Assembly: GCA_017470605.1 (NCBI GenBank)
Contig: JAFUYH010000019.1
Span: 1-64,000, forward strand
Length of the DNA: 64,000 nucleotides
Direction of reading: 5' to 3'
From: Treponema sp.
GTDB lineage: Bacteria; Spirochaetota; Spirochaetia; Treponematales; Treponemataceae
A model generated the notes under the pieces. That model had not been told where the DNA came from. It made no database searches and was given only the letters and a program-made list of their open reading frames with translations. Below are positions 6,901 to 15,493 of the stretch, piece by piece (the stretch's first letter is position 1; the number at the start of each line of letters is the position of its first letter). The translations under genes were made by a program, and so were the position numbers.

Positions 6901-8753
6901 ATACCAAGTTTGCGGGCCTGTACACTGTCTGTAACGCCCCACAAAGGAACGCTCTGCGAAGTTTGAGGCTCAACACCAGGTACTGGATTTCCAGATGGAG
7001 TGTTATATACAGGAACTTCGTTTTCTGCATAGCCGTTAGTTTTATCGACAATTCCCATTTTCAATACGTCAGGAATATCTGCCAAAGCCAATGTTTCTTT
7101 GTAATCGTGAGAATTGCGCGGAGTAAAAAGCTGAACAAAAGAGTCTTTAGCAATATCCTGAATAACTGTAATTTTCCCGTTCATGCGGAGAATTTCTGCA
7201 CGACAGGTTGAAGCAATGCTTGAAAGCAAATCATTTATGGTCATGTCATCTGTTATGTATGCATTGCATTCATAATCGTGGTCCTCACACCAGTCATAAA
7301 GAGCTGCAAAACTGTCGAGGTCAATATCTGAGTTTGAAAGCTGCTGTTGTGCAACTTCTCCCTGCATTGCATACATTGCAGCTGAGGCAGGATTACTCGT
7401 TAATGCATTTGTCCTCTGGTGTGATTGCGAGTTGTATACAGGCATTTTTGACTGAGCCACGAAATTAAGCTGCTCTACAATGTTGTTGAGTTTTTCGCTT
7501 GCCTTGATTTTAAGTCCAATCAAAGTTACCTGTTGGCAGCGAGCAGAACGCACTGGTGAATCATTGTTTGCAGCACGGATAGAACCGACATACACGGTAT
7601 CAATTATTTTTGTATCAGTACTGTCTTCAGTAACACGTGAGATTTTTACTGTATAAGAATCTGCAGTAAGATTGTCTTTTGTAATTGCATAGCGTTTGGT
7701 TTTAAGCTCGCTTCCTGAAATTGTATTGCTTCCTTCCGAAAAATAACCAAGCAGCTGATACGCAGAATCCGGATCTGTTGACTTTTTATATTCAGCTTTG
7801 AGCTCTACGCTTGTACTTACAACATTTCCCTCATCATTATATTTTCCCAATCCATTGTAGAAGAAAACGTCTACATTAATTTTTGTTGTTTTTGCAGGAG
7901 TTGTTCTTATTACGCTTCCGTCCTGTTCATCTTCTGTCTGATGTTTAAGAACCGTATTAAGCTGAATTTCGTGAACGCATTTATCATAAAGAGGTGGTGT
8001 GCTGTCGCCATAAGAAATTTTCATCTGTATGAGTGGATCGGGATTTGATTGATCCAGAACCCTGGAAATATCTCCTGTGGCCGAATAATCTTTAAGCAAG
8101 GTTTCGTCAATTTTAAGCGTGGAAGTGTCTATCTGGATATCTTTTTGAGCAACACAGAAAAGCTGATGAAGCCATATAGCACCATCGGAATCTACCCAGG
8201 TGTAAGGATTTGCACAGGCATCTGCATAAATACGTCGCTTGCCCAAGAGTACAGGAACCTTGCCATATGGTCTCATCTGATTACGACTGCCCCGGATAGA
8301 AGGATCTTGTTCCGGTTTTTCACGGTCGTTCAAAGATGGTATATCGGTATTGTAAAGGACAACACCGCCGGCAAACATTCCTACACCGCAACCTATAAGA
8401 CAAAAACCAAGGGCTGAAGCAGGAGTAAAAGCAAGAATTGCACCTACAACAGTAAGGAGACCGCCAGCAATTTTCATTCCAGCGCCAGTGTCTTTATTAT
8501 TATCTCCTTCCGGTACAAGTTTGATATATACCCGTTGTCCTTCTTCTGGTACACGTTCAAAATCTGTGATAATTTCGTCATCAATCATCACACGCCAACC
8601 TGTGTTTACGGCATTTAGTGTATCAAGATTTCTTATAATTTCATTGATTGTTGTTCCCTGTTCAAACGAGAATTCTTTTCTTTCCCCAGAAAACGGATTA
8701 AGACATGCTGTAACTTGAATCGACACGGTACCACCCCTCGACACATCCGGCAA
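3897..8753 (-). CDS. Tail tip / host specificity protein J with fused gpI-like N-terminus
   Basis: 1618 residues. Residues 1 to about 75 resemble the ubiquitin-like part of lambda gpI (tail assembly), followed by a glycine-rich hydrophobic hairpin (about 93-135) also typical of gpI. The remainder is gpJ-like (tip attachment protein): N-terminal core with R-P-Y-G-K-V-P, fibronectin-like middle, and a C-terminal part with a coiled stretch (about 1340-1400) and repeated strand motifs near 1440-1500. The fusion of I and J into one chain is seen in several siphophage-type tails. It overlaps the NlpC/P60 gene by 56 bases. The C-terminus does not carry the D-G cassette junction found downstream. It would form the baseplate hub that contacts the host and on which the variable fibre probably sits. 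Confidence 0.85.
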   Translation of the reverse strand: MPDVSRGGTVSIQVTACLNPFSGERKEFSFEQGTTINEIIRNLDTLNAVNTGWRVMIDDEIITDFERVPEEGQRVYIKLVPEGDNNKDTGAGMKIAGGLLTVVGAILAFTPASALGFCLIGCGVGMFAGGVVLYNTDIPSLNDREKPEQDPSIRGSRNQMRPYGKVPVLLGKRRIYADACANPYTWVDSDGAIWLHQLFCVAQKDIQIDTSTLKIDETLLKDYSATGDISRVLDQSNPDPLIQMKISYGDSTPPLYDKCVHEIQLNTVLKHQTEDEQDGSVIRTTPAKTTKINVDVFFYNGLGKYNDEGNVVSTSVELKAEYKKSTDPDSAYQLLGYFSEGSNTISGSELKTKRYAITKDNLTADSYTVKISRVTEDSTDTKIIDTVYVGSIRAANNDSPVRSARCQQVTLIGLKIKASEKLNNIVEQLNFVAQSKMPVYNSQSHQRTNALTSNPASAAMYAMQGEVAQQQLSNSDIDLDSFAALYDWCEDHDYECNAYITDDMTINDLLSSIASTCRAEILRMNGKITVIQDIAKDSFVQLFTPRNSHDYKETLALADIPDVLKMGIVDKTNGYAENEVPVYNTPSGNPVPGVEPQTSQSVPLWGVTDSVQARKLGMYNYAVSKHRFTVVKFSCDFEYLMCRKGDWIKYAGDIALAGLKQGRIEAVDGQKLILDEQVTMESGKTYAVRIRKSDGTAALYNVQTVAGTSNEITISGQIPSNVEGCLFAFGLTGNETLDLIVTDIQCGEDLSADLTCVEYAPEIFGVDEPDFVLPDFENKLSEFANEVDKGTVTNDEYFQKSLETMRALISGRYANHIVTLYKYSETDLPSSGIGTTCVYDFSTDTITWGDPSLNNGWSVTVPSDLTNVWVTSATAHGQTQTDTIQSNEWARPIKVGQNGVNGLNTCTISLYKRLSSTPQDLPATVTYNFEYATMACSNWNGWSTSIPEVDDEDFTPCWEIHATALSTQTTDTIESSEWSECAKILSEGLSKRDVLDLIGERINETPNVLFTPSEGVFAVDEDGIVSTPQTAFMDVRVIQNDEDITFSFGQIDLPAGMTVSATVLEKGTRLNFTVAQGTRLKRNLIKVPVIFTGYADNDVLVDEDGNPLVWVADEDGRWYGEFNTVASLPSAVSGGFIYWKGIETTASEELVEGGVFYEGTFYTYNGTKWKESEIVPLGIQTQASNPTTYVVYYTASIVKGGRYDGKITTVASIPSNPVIGDYFAWVGADNTPYEGSGFTQLKSGCIYKWNGQQYEKDNTGRHLGTALPDLLQVAEAELAQNNSDVILSIKKMIAWETVTENLKVTGSALINSTITANLTIGKDSATGKTGTMQSDNYSETNHTGWKLTDTTAYLRSVVIEGYATSSDLDSLSDEVDDVADSVRTKADQAELNSKDALAKKLGYTDWEALASESALNETLIAGGYINTSLIEADNLWANIASIGTLDAKNATIKNLTIDNTCTIKGELDGATGTFSGTISGADFILTGLTAGDVVNKEYTNLSMGGDINYYSFCPFGNGSCKIKVGLTMNDPSLSGCDITIGNTTTNVSTTGTQEVSQIVTFTDNSIIGITIDNGYKGGAFGGADFTLNYVKVCLNKSVSMFKAFSQFALTGTYTSPAR

Positions 8754-9114
8754 GCTGCGGACTCGAAAGACGTTCGCATACTGCGCCCAAGTTGTGCCTT
8801 GAATGGATTATATAACCGTCTCCAGCATATAAGCCTACGTGACAAAGCCTGCCTCTCATTTTCATCAAAGCCACAGCTTTTCCTTCTGGCTGTTCGATTT
8901 TGTCTGTACAAAGGATTGGAATATTTTTTGTAAAGAGCTCTTTTGTTTCCTGGATACACAGTGCGTTTGTGTAGTCGCCGATTAGCAGAGGAAGCTCTGT
9001 ATTGTATTCATTGTGCAAAATGAGTCTGACCAGTCCGTAACAGTCACAGCCGCTTTTGTCACGACCGCCGGAAACAAACGGAATACCGACATATTTTGAA
9101 CACCATTCATACAT
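8698..9114 (-). CDS. Tail-tip NlpC/P60 peptidase (gpK-like)
   Basis: 138 residues. It shows the NlpC/P60 catalytic Cys motif near residues 22-27 (G-C-D-C-Y-G) and the His block C-H-V-G-L-Y-A-G further on. Family members are cell-wall endopeptidases carried at the tail tip, helping the tail to cross peptidoglycan. Its place between the minor tail genes and the I/J fusion matches lambda gpK. It overlaps the next gene by 56 bases. Confidence 0.8.
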   Translation of the reverse strand: MYEWCSKYVGIPFVSGGRDKSGCDCYGLVRLILHNEYNTELPLLIGDYTNALCIQETKELFTKNIPILCTDKIEQPEGKAVALMKMRGRLCHVGLYAGDGYIIHSRHNLGAVCERLSSPQLAGCVEGWYRVDSSYSMS

Positions 9115-9124
9115 TGCACGCTCC

Positions 9125-9622
9125 TTAAAAGAACAGCCCTGGAAAATCGTTAGGATTATAAGTCAAAGCTGTAAACTTTCTGTCATGCATATAAGAATCA
9201 AACAGTTCTCCGCTTATTGCATTTACGTCGGCATTGATGTTGCGAAGAATAAAATTAAGCGGACCTTCAATGTAGTTGTCTGGTTCACTAGCCATTATTA
9301 CGGCTACTGTACAAGAGATTTCTTTGTTTTCGTTTCTGCTCTGAATTACTGCAGATTTAATGGCACGATATATTGCAATGTCCGTATTATCTATCATCAG
9401 ACGGCAGCTCTTGTTTCCGTCTCCAGATTGATCCGGCAGCTGAACTGTAAAACCACATGGAGTGTAGGTCTGACCGTTTGAGGTAATTTCCTGTGTGTTG
9501 TCTACAACACGAAGAATTGCTGTACCGTCATAACTTACAGTCAGAAGGTTCAGAAGAACTTCGTCTGTTTCTGGCGCGGTCATTGCTTTTTTTGCGTTTG
9601 TTGTAAGCTGAGTATTAGGCAT
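9125..9622 (-). CDS. Minor tail protein (DUF1833 / gpL-like)
   Basis: 165 residues. The N-terminal region (L-L-T-V-S-Y-D-G-T-A-I-L-R-V-V-D-N-T-Q-E) and overall length fit the DUF1833 minor tail family. It lies between the gpM-like gene (overlap of 8 bases) and the NlpC/P60 gene, the canonical M-L-K order of lambda-type tails. Tail-tip assembly role is inferred from this order. Confidence 0.65.
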   Translation of the reverse strand: MPNTQLTTNAKKAMTAPETDEVLLNLLTVSYDGTAILRVVDNTQEITSNGQTYTPCGFTVQLPDQSGDGNKSCRLMIDNTDIAIYRAIKSAVIQSRNENKEISCTVAVIMASEPDNYIEGPLNFILRNINADVNAISGELFDSYMHDRKFTALTYNPNDFPGLFF

Positions 9623-9971
9623 TCATCTTCTCCAGTTTCATTGTTATTATCCAAAGACCGTCGCTGGCTTCTTCGTCATATTCTTCAAGGAAACGGAATT
9701 CTGCAGGCCGCAGGGTCTGAGGATCCTTCATTACAAAGCGAAGAACTCCACTACCAAGAAAGTTGTCATACCAGTCTTCAAGATACTCTCGCTGTGCTTC
9801 CGTAAGAACTACGCTGCCTGTAAATTCTTTTGTAGAAACAGTATATCGTCTGCGTGTCTTTTGAGGCCCTGCATCCATTGGGGTTCGGATTACATTTGTT
9901 TTCTTTTTGGCACCAAGACCTTCAAGTCTCATTACCTGTGGAAGTGTTTGTGGCCATGTTATATTAGTCAT
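9615..9971 (-). CDS. Minor tail protein (gpM-like)
   Basis: 118 residues. Features include R-T-P-M-D-A-G-P-Q-K-T-R-R-R-Y and a C-terminal F-R-F-L-E-E-Y, a pattern seen in small tail proteins that follow the tape measure. It starts one base after the tape-measure gene ends and overlaps the next gene by 8 bases. The match to lambda gpM is by size and position. Confidence 0.6.
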   Translation of the reverse strand: MTNITWPQTLPQVMRLEGLGAKKKTNVIRTPMDAGPQKTRRRYTVSTKEFTGSVVLTEAQREYLEDWYDNFLGSGVLRFVMKDPQTLRPAEFRFLEEYDEEASDGLWIITMKLEKMNA

Positions 9972-9972
9972 G

Positions 9973-12687
9973 TTATACCCCCTGTGGCCTTAATCCGTAA
10001 CGACCTTTTAAAGCACGGTCAGCTTTTCCGCCTGCTATGTGCTGATTTATCATAGAACCTACGAGAATCTCAATCTTGCGCTGTCCGTTTTCGTCTTCTG
10101 TGTCGTGAACTTCTACAGGCTCATCTGAATAAACTGTGACCGGAATATTTACCTGAACGTCTCCACTGCCAATACCAGATGCAGAAACTCCGAGGGAACC
10201 GTCGGCACCGCGGGTAAGCGGCATGATTGCCTCGGGGCCAGCTTCTCCCATGAGCCCGGTTCCAAAGCCGCTTCCTTTTGCAAATCTGAAATATGTCGGT
10301 TTTGCTACAATCTGATTTGTGAATGTTCCGCCTTTTGCAAAGGCACTGTAAGAATCATCACCGTAAACACCGCCAAGAGCATTTGCCTTAGAGCTTTGAG
10401 TTTTTCCGTTTACATATCCGGCTATTACGGCATCTCCCAGGCCTGCCGCCATAAGACCAAGTCCAAGAGGCCACTGTCCTTGCGCAATAAGTTGTAAACC
10501 TGCCTGCATAAAAAGAAGAGGCAGCTGATTTAAGATTTCAGAGGCCATGGAAACAAGAGCCTGCTGCATGGAATCTCCTGCATCCTTTCCTTCTGCAAGG
10601 GCTTGTCCCAATTCCTTAAAGCCTGTTACAGCTCCGTCTATTGGAATGTTTGCAAGACTTACTCCAAGATCTGTAACTATCTTGTTTGATTCTTCTACGT
10701 TTTCTTTAAAGAGTTGAAGTTTCTCTACTGCGCTGCCTATCTTTTTTTCAAGAAACTCATCCCATGATTTAATGCTATCCTCATCCTCTTTACGGGCATC
10801 CTTTTGTTCCTGAATGAGTCCAAGAAGCTCTTTTGCTCTTTCTATCTGCTCGTCTGTTGCGTTTACGGCTACAAGCTTTGCTATTACAGCATCCTGTTCT
10901 GCCTTGACAATTTCTTCATCCGTCATCAGCAGTTTTTCATATTCATCTTCAAGAGCCTTTAGTATGTCAGAAGCTTCAAAAGCTTTTTTCTGGTCATTCA
11001 GTTCCCTGTAGTAATCTATAAGCTTCTGCACCGATGCGTCTGCCGTAGAATAAACCTCGTTTATCTTGTCTGCCGGAATATTGAGAAGCTGGGTGATTAC
11101 GCCTTCAATCTCGCTCATCTGGTCTTCAATGGCACCAGCAAAATCAAAGTCATTACCCAGAAGCTTTGCAAGCTCCCTGTCGTCTTCAAGAGACTGTTTG
11201 AGACCGCTTATATAAAGCTCTCCAGCCTGTTTTCCTGTCTTAAAGCTGTCTGCACTTATACCTGTTGCATCTTCCCAAAACTGTTTCCAGGTTTTCTTGC
11301 CGTCGTCATTCAGAGCCTTTATTTTTTCGTGGATTTTCTTTTCGACATAATCAAGCTGAGTCAAAGCCGCCGAAGTGTCTATGATGTTTCCGTCCTTATC
11401 CTTTACGGGTTTTAAAAGATCCTCTCTTTTCTTTTTGATGTCTTCAAGCTCTTTTTCATAGTTCTTAAGCTGGATTGCAGGATCGTCTTTTCCAAGTTTT
11501 TCATAGTTCCCGGAGATTTCGAGCATGAGTTTGTTGATTGCAGCTGCAGCCTCAGCACGCTTGTTTTCCTGTTCCTGAAGGTCCTGATTTGTTTTGGCGA
11601 TATCTTTGAGCATCTGTAGAACATCCTGCCAATCCTCAAGTCGTTGATTCAGGATTTCTTCAAGAGCTTCCTCTCCACCTTCCATAATCCTGTCCCAGTC
11701 TTCATCGCGAAGATTCAGGGAACTGACAATTTCTTCCCTTGCAGAAGGTCCTAAGCTGTCATCTTTAAGCTGAATAATAGCCGCATTTAGTTCATTAATT
11801 TTATAAGTCGCAGCTTCAATCTGCTTTTCTGGAACAAGGGTTGCAAACCATTCGTTATAAGCAGCTTCAGATTTTATGGCTTTGAGAAAAGCTATATTAT
11901 CATGAAACGAGCCAAAGGCTTCTCCCAGAAAAGAAAGTCCATTAACTATTGCTTCTCCAACCTTATTGTTTACAAAACCAGACAGAAATTCTCCAATTCC
12001 TTCCTGCATGTCGCCGAATGCATTTTTAATCTGAGTTGCAGAATCTGCTGCAGCTTCTGCTGCACCGCCGAAAGTTCCGTTCAATTCATCAAGAATTATT
12101 TTCTGTGCACTAGCAGCATCTCCCGCATCCAAAAAAGACTGAATGACCTTCTTTTGCGCCTCTGTAAAATTAAAGCCCTGTTTTTTAAGCGAGTCCATTC
12201 CGTGAATCGGGTCGTCCAATGCCTTTCCAATACTCTGAGCTGCAGAAGACAAATCCATCTTCATAACGGTTGCCATATCAAGAATGGCTTTTGTGGCTTC
12301 TTTAAAATTGTCGCCTTTTATGTTACGGAATCCTAGCAAAACCTGATGCATAGAAAGGATTGTTTCATCGCCGTAATTTGTAACTTTCTGCAGGCTCGAA
12401 GCCATCTCCTGAAGTTCTGTCGAAGAAGTCCAGGCGGTAGCACCAGTTGATTCAAGAACAGAGTTTAAAACTTCTACAGCCCGTTTCTGGTCGTTATATG
12501 CCTTTACGCTCTGTGATGCAAAATCTACAACCGCTTTTACAGAAAAGGCTGCAGCTATTGATGAACCCAATGATTTAAAAAGCTTCTCGGTTGCATCAAT
12601 CTGCTTATCAACACTCTTGAGATTCTTTATTGCCTTGTCTACTTCTGCCGTTACCAGAACGCGAAGCTCTTCGTTAATGTCCGCCAT
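9973..12687 (-). CDS. Tail tape measure protein
   Basis: 904 residues, mainly long helices and coiled coil (about 300-680), with a hydrophobic stretch around 720-790 and a Gly-rich C-terminus. The N-terminal block with repeated helical segments (D-M-A-T-V-M-K-M-D-L-S-S-A-A-Q-S-I-G-K-A-L-D) is characteristic of phage tape measures. The protein sets tail length and is released during DNA injection. It starts 14 bases inside the end of the GT frameshift frame, as is normal downstream of the tail chaperones. Confidence 0.85.
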   Translation of the reverse strand: MADINEELRVLVTAEVDKAIKNLKSVDKQIDATEKLFKSLGSSIAAAFSVKAVVDFASQSVKAYNDQKRAVEVLNSVLESTGATAWTSSTELQEMASSLQKVTNYGDETILSMHQVLLGFRNIKGDNFKEATKAILDMATVMKMDLSSAAQSIGKALDDPIHGMDSLKKQGFNFTEAQKKVIQSFLDAGDAASAQKIILDELNGTFGGAAEAAADSATQIKNAFGDMQEGIGEFLSGFVNNKVGEAIVNGLSFLGEAFGSFHDNIAFLKAIKSEAAYNEWFATLVPEKQIEAATYKINELNAAIIQLKDDSLGPSAREEIVSSLNLRDEDWDRIMEGGEEALEEILNQRLEDWQDVLQMLKDIAKTNQDLQEQENKRAEAAAAINKLMLEISGNYEKLGKDDPAIQLKNYEKELEDIKKKREDLLKPVKDKDGNIIDTSAALTQLDYVEKKIHEKIKALNDDGKKTWKQFWEDATGISADSFKTGKQAGELYISGLKQSLEDDRELAKLLGNDFDFAGAIEDQMSEIEGVITQLLNIPADKINEVYSTADASVQKLIDYYRELNDQKKAFEASDILKALEDEYEKLLMTDEEIVKAEQDAVIAKLVAVNATDEQIERAKELLGLIQEQKDARKEDEDSIKSWDEFLEKKIGSAVEKLQLFKENVEESNKIVTDLGVSLANIPIDGAVTGFKELGQALAEGKDAGDSMQQALVSMASEILNQLPLLFMQAGLQLIAQGQWPLGLGLMAAGLGDAVIAGYVNGKTQSSKANALGGVYGDDSYSAFAKGGTFTNQIVAKPTYFRFAKGSGFGTGLMGEAGPEAIMPLTRGADGSLGVSASGIGSGDVQVNIPVTVYSDEPVEVHDTEDENGQRKIEILVGSMINQHIAGGKADRALKGRYGLRPQGV

Positions 12688-13425
12688 TATTCTTTTTCTC
12701 CCAGGCTATATAACCCGCTTTTTCCCTGTCGAATAATTCTACAATGGAGCGCACAAATTCAGGCTCTGCCAGATAGCCTTTTCCCTGCGGCCATCCGTAG
12801 GCACTGATTCTGTGCCACATCTGAATCAACTGAGAGAGTTCGTCTGTAATGTAAGTGGAAAAATCTTTGCGCTGGAGCCTCATGTAGCCGGTTTCGTTTT
12901 CCGGCCAAAAAAGGCATTCATACTTTTCGTCATATTCGGGCTCCCAGTCTGGCGGCCAGAAGCCCGAAAACAGGATTTGCAGTCCTATTCGATATTCTTT
13001 TTTTTTGAATCGGTGAGTTTGTCTCCGGAAACTTCAACGACAATTGCGTCGATGATTGCTCCGATACCATAGGCACGGCATTCTGCAAGCTCCTTGCCGC
13101 TGGTGATTTTACGTTCCTTTCCGTCAGTATCTTTGACAGAAAGATTCCGTACTTCACCAACGCACGTGCGCAGAATCAAGGCAGAATCAAACTTTGTATC
13201 TACGGTTATGCTGCGGAACTTTTTAGGCGCGGTATAATTACCGTCCTTATCAAACGGCTGATCATCCGGGTAGAACTCAGTACGGGTAACAACCTTTTTA
13301 AAATCGTTACTCTGGAATCCTGTAGGCCGGATGATTTCAACTGCAAGCTGTTCATCCTCCTTCTGCGAAAGGTTGTCTTTAACATCAGGATAGAACCAGT
13401 ATTTAGGCTGCTCGGTAAGAACCAT
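12674..13425 (-). CDS. Tail assembly chaperone GT fusion via -1 frameshift
   Basis: The zero-frame gene (12985-13425) ends 10 bases after a run of nine A on the minus strand. The -1 frame stays open from that run through a stretch without a start and into 12883-12674. A slip at A-AAA-AAG (13003-12997) would replace the tail K-K-K-N-I-E by K-K-K-E-Y-R-I-G-L and add about 107 residues, giving a fusion of about 250 residues. This is the lambda G/GT arrangement directly before the tape measure. The family is known to use such slippage. The frameshift itself is read from sequence, not measured. Confidence 0.8.
12985..13425 (-). CDS. Tail assembly chaperone G
   Basis: 146 residues, the unshifted product. 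It overlaps the tail tube gene stop at 13425 by one base (translational coupling). Its position between the tube and tape-measure genes and the slippery end support a tail assembly chaperone that coats the tape measure during tail assembly. Confidence 0.75.
   Translation of the reverse strand: MVLTEQPKYWFYPDVKDNLSQKEDEQLAVEIIRPTGFQSNDFKKVVTRTEFYPDDQPFDKDGNYTAPKKFRSITVDTKFDSALILRTCVGEVRNLSVKDTDGKERKITSGKELAECRAYGIGAIIDAIVVEVSGDKLTDSKKKNIE
12997..13006 (-). promoter_or_regulatory. Slippery sequence for -1 ribosomal frameshift
   Basis: Nine A then G on the minus strand. It contains the heptamer A-AAA-AAG in the correct phase for simultaneous -1 slippage, one of the most efficient heptamers in bacteria. 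The zero-frame stop follows within four codons. Confidence 0.75.
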
Positions 13426-14120
13426 TATGCAACCTCCTTAACCTTGTAGTAGATTACGCCAGGATTGTTTCCGCCGTCGAGCGAATAGTTGAAGTTGAAG
13501 TTCTGGGCTCCGTCCAAAGGCTTGTCCATCGTCAGTGAATCTACAGTTACAGGGAAATGTTCCCACATGGCAATTTCACCAACAGTCTCTGTTTCGCGGC
13601 GGCTGAGCATATAATCCTGCTTGCGCTGTGTTGCCTTGTAAACTGTGATGTGTCCGTCATCATCTTCTTCTGTGATTGCGCTGAACTGATTCAAGAGCTC
13701 TTTCTGAGCTTCTGAGTCAACGTCAACCATACCGTTGATTGTTCCGCTTCCTTCAGAGAAAGGAGATACGGTGTATTCGCGGATTCCGACTTCAACATTT
13801 TCCTGAGTTGTAATGTCGGTTTTGTTTCCGTTTCTGCTGTTTGAAACATCAGTTACAAAGCTGATGAGTGTAAGAGTAAGCGGAATTACTGCATCTCCAG
13901 TTGCAAGAGCCTGACCTTTCCACAACCAGACATAATCGCCTGGCTTGAGTGCCCTGTAGCCTGACTTGCTTGTGTCCGGCGTAGGAAGAGAGCTGCTTGA
14001 ACTTGCAACGCTCTTGATTTTGTAAAATCCGCTGGCAGTAAGGGTAACGCTTGCTCCGCCAGTTACAGCTTCACCTTCGGCAATTTTGTAAAGTTTTCCA
14101 TCTTTTCCACCCGGTTTCAT
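13425..14120 (-). CDS. Major tail tube protein
   Basis: 231 residues from ATG 14120, chosen because a GGAGG site precedes it; the frame upstream adds only ten residues overlapping the previous gene. Sequence is beta-rich with T-I-N-G-M-V-D-V-D and a C-terminal block as in siphophage tube proteins. It lies immediately before the tail chaperones, the usual place for the tube. It would polymerise around the tape measure. Confidence 0.65.
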   Translation of the reverse strand: MKPGGKDGKLYKIAEGEAVTGGASVTLTASGFYKIKSVASSSSSLPTPDTSKSGYRALKPGDYVWLWKGQALATGDAVIPLTLTLISFVTDVSNSRNGNKTDITTQENVEVGIREYTVSPFSEGSGTINGMVDVDSEAQKELLNQFSAITEEDDDGHITVYKATQRKQDYMLSRRETETVGEIAMWEHFPVTVDSLTMDKPLDGAQNFNFNYSLDGGNNPGVIYYKVKEVA

Positions 14121-14121
14121 T

Positions 14122-14541
14122 TTAGTCCTCCAAAAGTCTACTCGGAACATCTAACTCACAACGCCATGAATTTACATATTCAGCGGGCATGGAGCTTTCA
14201 TCTTCCGAAGGATACTGCCATCCTGCAGTACCGTTTTTTACCCAATAGCAACGAAGTTTTATCCCATTAAAATCAACAGGTATAAAATCATTGCTAAGCC
14301 TACGAACTTTGCGATTGAACGAAATTGTTTTCGATAACCACCCTGAATGCGTTCCTGCAGTGCGAAACTCAGCAAGAAAGAGCAGCTTCTCATTTTTCTC
14401 GCCATTTTCTGCAATGTCCTGAAACAGAAGTTCTATTCGAGCAGAATTGTTTTTTGCCCTCTGTGGTAATAAAACAACAGGAAGTCCAAGTTGTGATTCT
14501 ATCGCAGATTTGAGAGACTCTATTAATTCCTCAGCACTCAT
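14122..14541 (-). CDS. Putative tail completion/terminator protein
   Basis: 139 residues, starting M-S-A-E-E-L-I-E-S-L-K-S-A-I-E. Size, alpha/beta character and position just upstream of the tube gene fit a tail terminator or Mu gp37-like protein. No diagnostic motif, so the call rests mainly on gene order. Confidence 0.5.
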   Translation of the reverse strand: MSAEELIESLKSAIESQLGLPVVLLPQRAKNNSARIELLFQDIAENGEKNEKLLFLAEFRTAGTHSGWLSKTISFNRKVRRLSNDFIPVDFNGIKLRCYWVKNGTAGWQYPSEDESSMPAEYVNSWRCELDVPSRLLED

Positions 14542-14606
14542 TTAAAACCTCTGCATGGATAATACAACAGAAAAAAAACAAAACGGCTTTACGTGGAGCG
14601 GTGCAT

Positions 14607-14633
14607 AAAAAAAGCTGTCCGTTTTTTGGACAG
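14607..14633 (-). terminator. Rho-independent terminator after HNH gene
   Basis: On the minus strand CTGTCC and GGACAG (14633-14615) pair, followed by seven T (14613-14607). It lies just downstream of the HNH stop (14647). Confidence 0.75.
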
Positions 14634-14646
14634 TCAATTGGAAGTT

Positions 14647-15450
14647 CTACTTTAATATTCTTTGGATCGTAGAACAGGAAACTCCATAAACTTGGGCGAT
14701 TTGACGAATTAAAATACCGGCTTTATACATTTTTTTTATCCATGGAATATAATCATCTTTTAATTTCATTGTGGAATGAGGATCCCTTAATCCTGATTTT
14801 ATTGCATGTCGATTATTATAGTTAGCAGTACACCATTCTAGATTACTTGCTTTATTGTCAGTTTTTATGCCGTTGATATGATTAACCTGAGGATAATTAT
14901 GGGGGTTTGGAATAAAAGCATTTGCGACAAGTCTATGCAACCCAAAAGATCGTTTCTTGCCAGTTGAATCAACTAAAATAGCTCTTATATATCCTTTTGA
15001 ATCTTTCACACGATGTAAAAAACAATTTCTTTTTTTACTGAAAATATCTCCGTTATAATTAATTAAATATTCTGGAAAGCCTTTGATTGTTCGAAATTCC
15101 AAGGTTGATTTTATACTTGGATAATCTAAATTTGACAAAGTGTTATTATCTAACTTTCCATCAATATGAATTGCCCAGCCAGCTTCCTGCCGTGAAGAAC
15201 AAAATGTTTGCAAAACCAGTTTTGAAATACTTCTATGTCCAGTTTGTTTTCCATTACGGAGAGGAACCATAAGACTATTTTTGCATTTTGTAAACTTAAT
15301 TATATTTCCTGTTTTGGTATTTCGAACTCGTCCTTCCGTAGAAACCTCATAGTTTGGAAAATCTTTTATTGGAAGCCAGAACTCAAAATGTTTTCCTCGC
15401 AACTGCAAACGTGCCACAATCTCATACTTCTTGCTTATGTATTCTTTCAT
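14647..15450 (-). CDS. HNH homing-endonuclease-like protein with NUMOD4 motifs
   Basis: 267 residues. Two NUMOD4-like segments are visible (F-W-L-P-I-K-D-F-P-N-Y-E-V-S near residue 25, F-R-T-I-K-G-F-P-E-Y-L-I near 118). An HNH core (H-R-L-V-A-N-A-F-I-P-N-P...V-N-H-I-N-G...N-L-E-W-C-T) and a C-terminal HTH for site binding follow. This is a standalone homing-type nuclease. It has its own ribosome site and terminators on both sides (15463-15486 and 14607-14633), so it appears inserted as an independent unit between head-completion and tail genes. It probably cuts a related phage lacking it. Confidence 0.8.
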   Translation of the reverse strand: MKEYISKKYEIVARLQLRGKHFEFWLPIKDFPNYEVSTEGRVRNTKTGNIIKFTKCKNSLMVPLRNGKQTGHRSISKLVLQTFCSSRQEAGWAIHIDGKLDNNTLSNLDYPSIKSTLEFRTIKGFPEYLINYNGDIFSKKRNCFLHRVKDSKGYIRAILVDSTGKKRSFGLHRLVANAFIPNPHNYPQVNHINGIKTDNKASNLEWCTANYNNRHAIKSGLRDPHSTMKLKDDYIPWIKKMYKAGILIRQIAQVYGVSCSTIQRILK

Positions 15451-15462
15451 ATCCGCTCCTAG

Positions 15463-15486
15463 AAAAAACGGGGCAAAATTGCCCCG
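15463..15486 (-). terminator. Rho-independent terminator
   Basis: Minus strand GGGGC-AATTTT-GCCCC (stem CGGGGC with GCCCCG) followed by six T. It ends the transcript after the 15494-15724 gene and isolates the HNH gene. Confidence 0.75.
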
Positions 15487-15493
15487 CCCAGTT

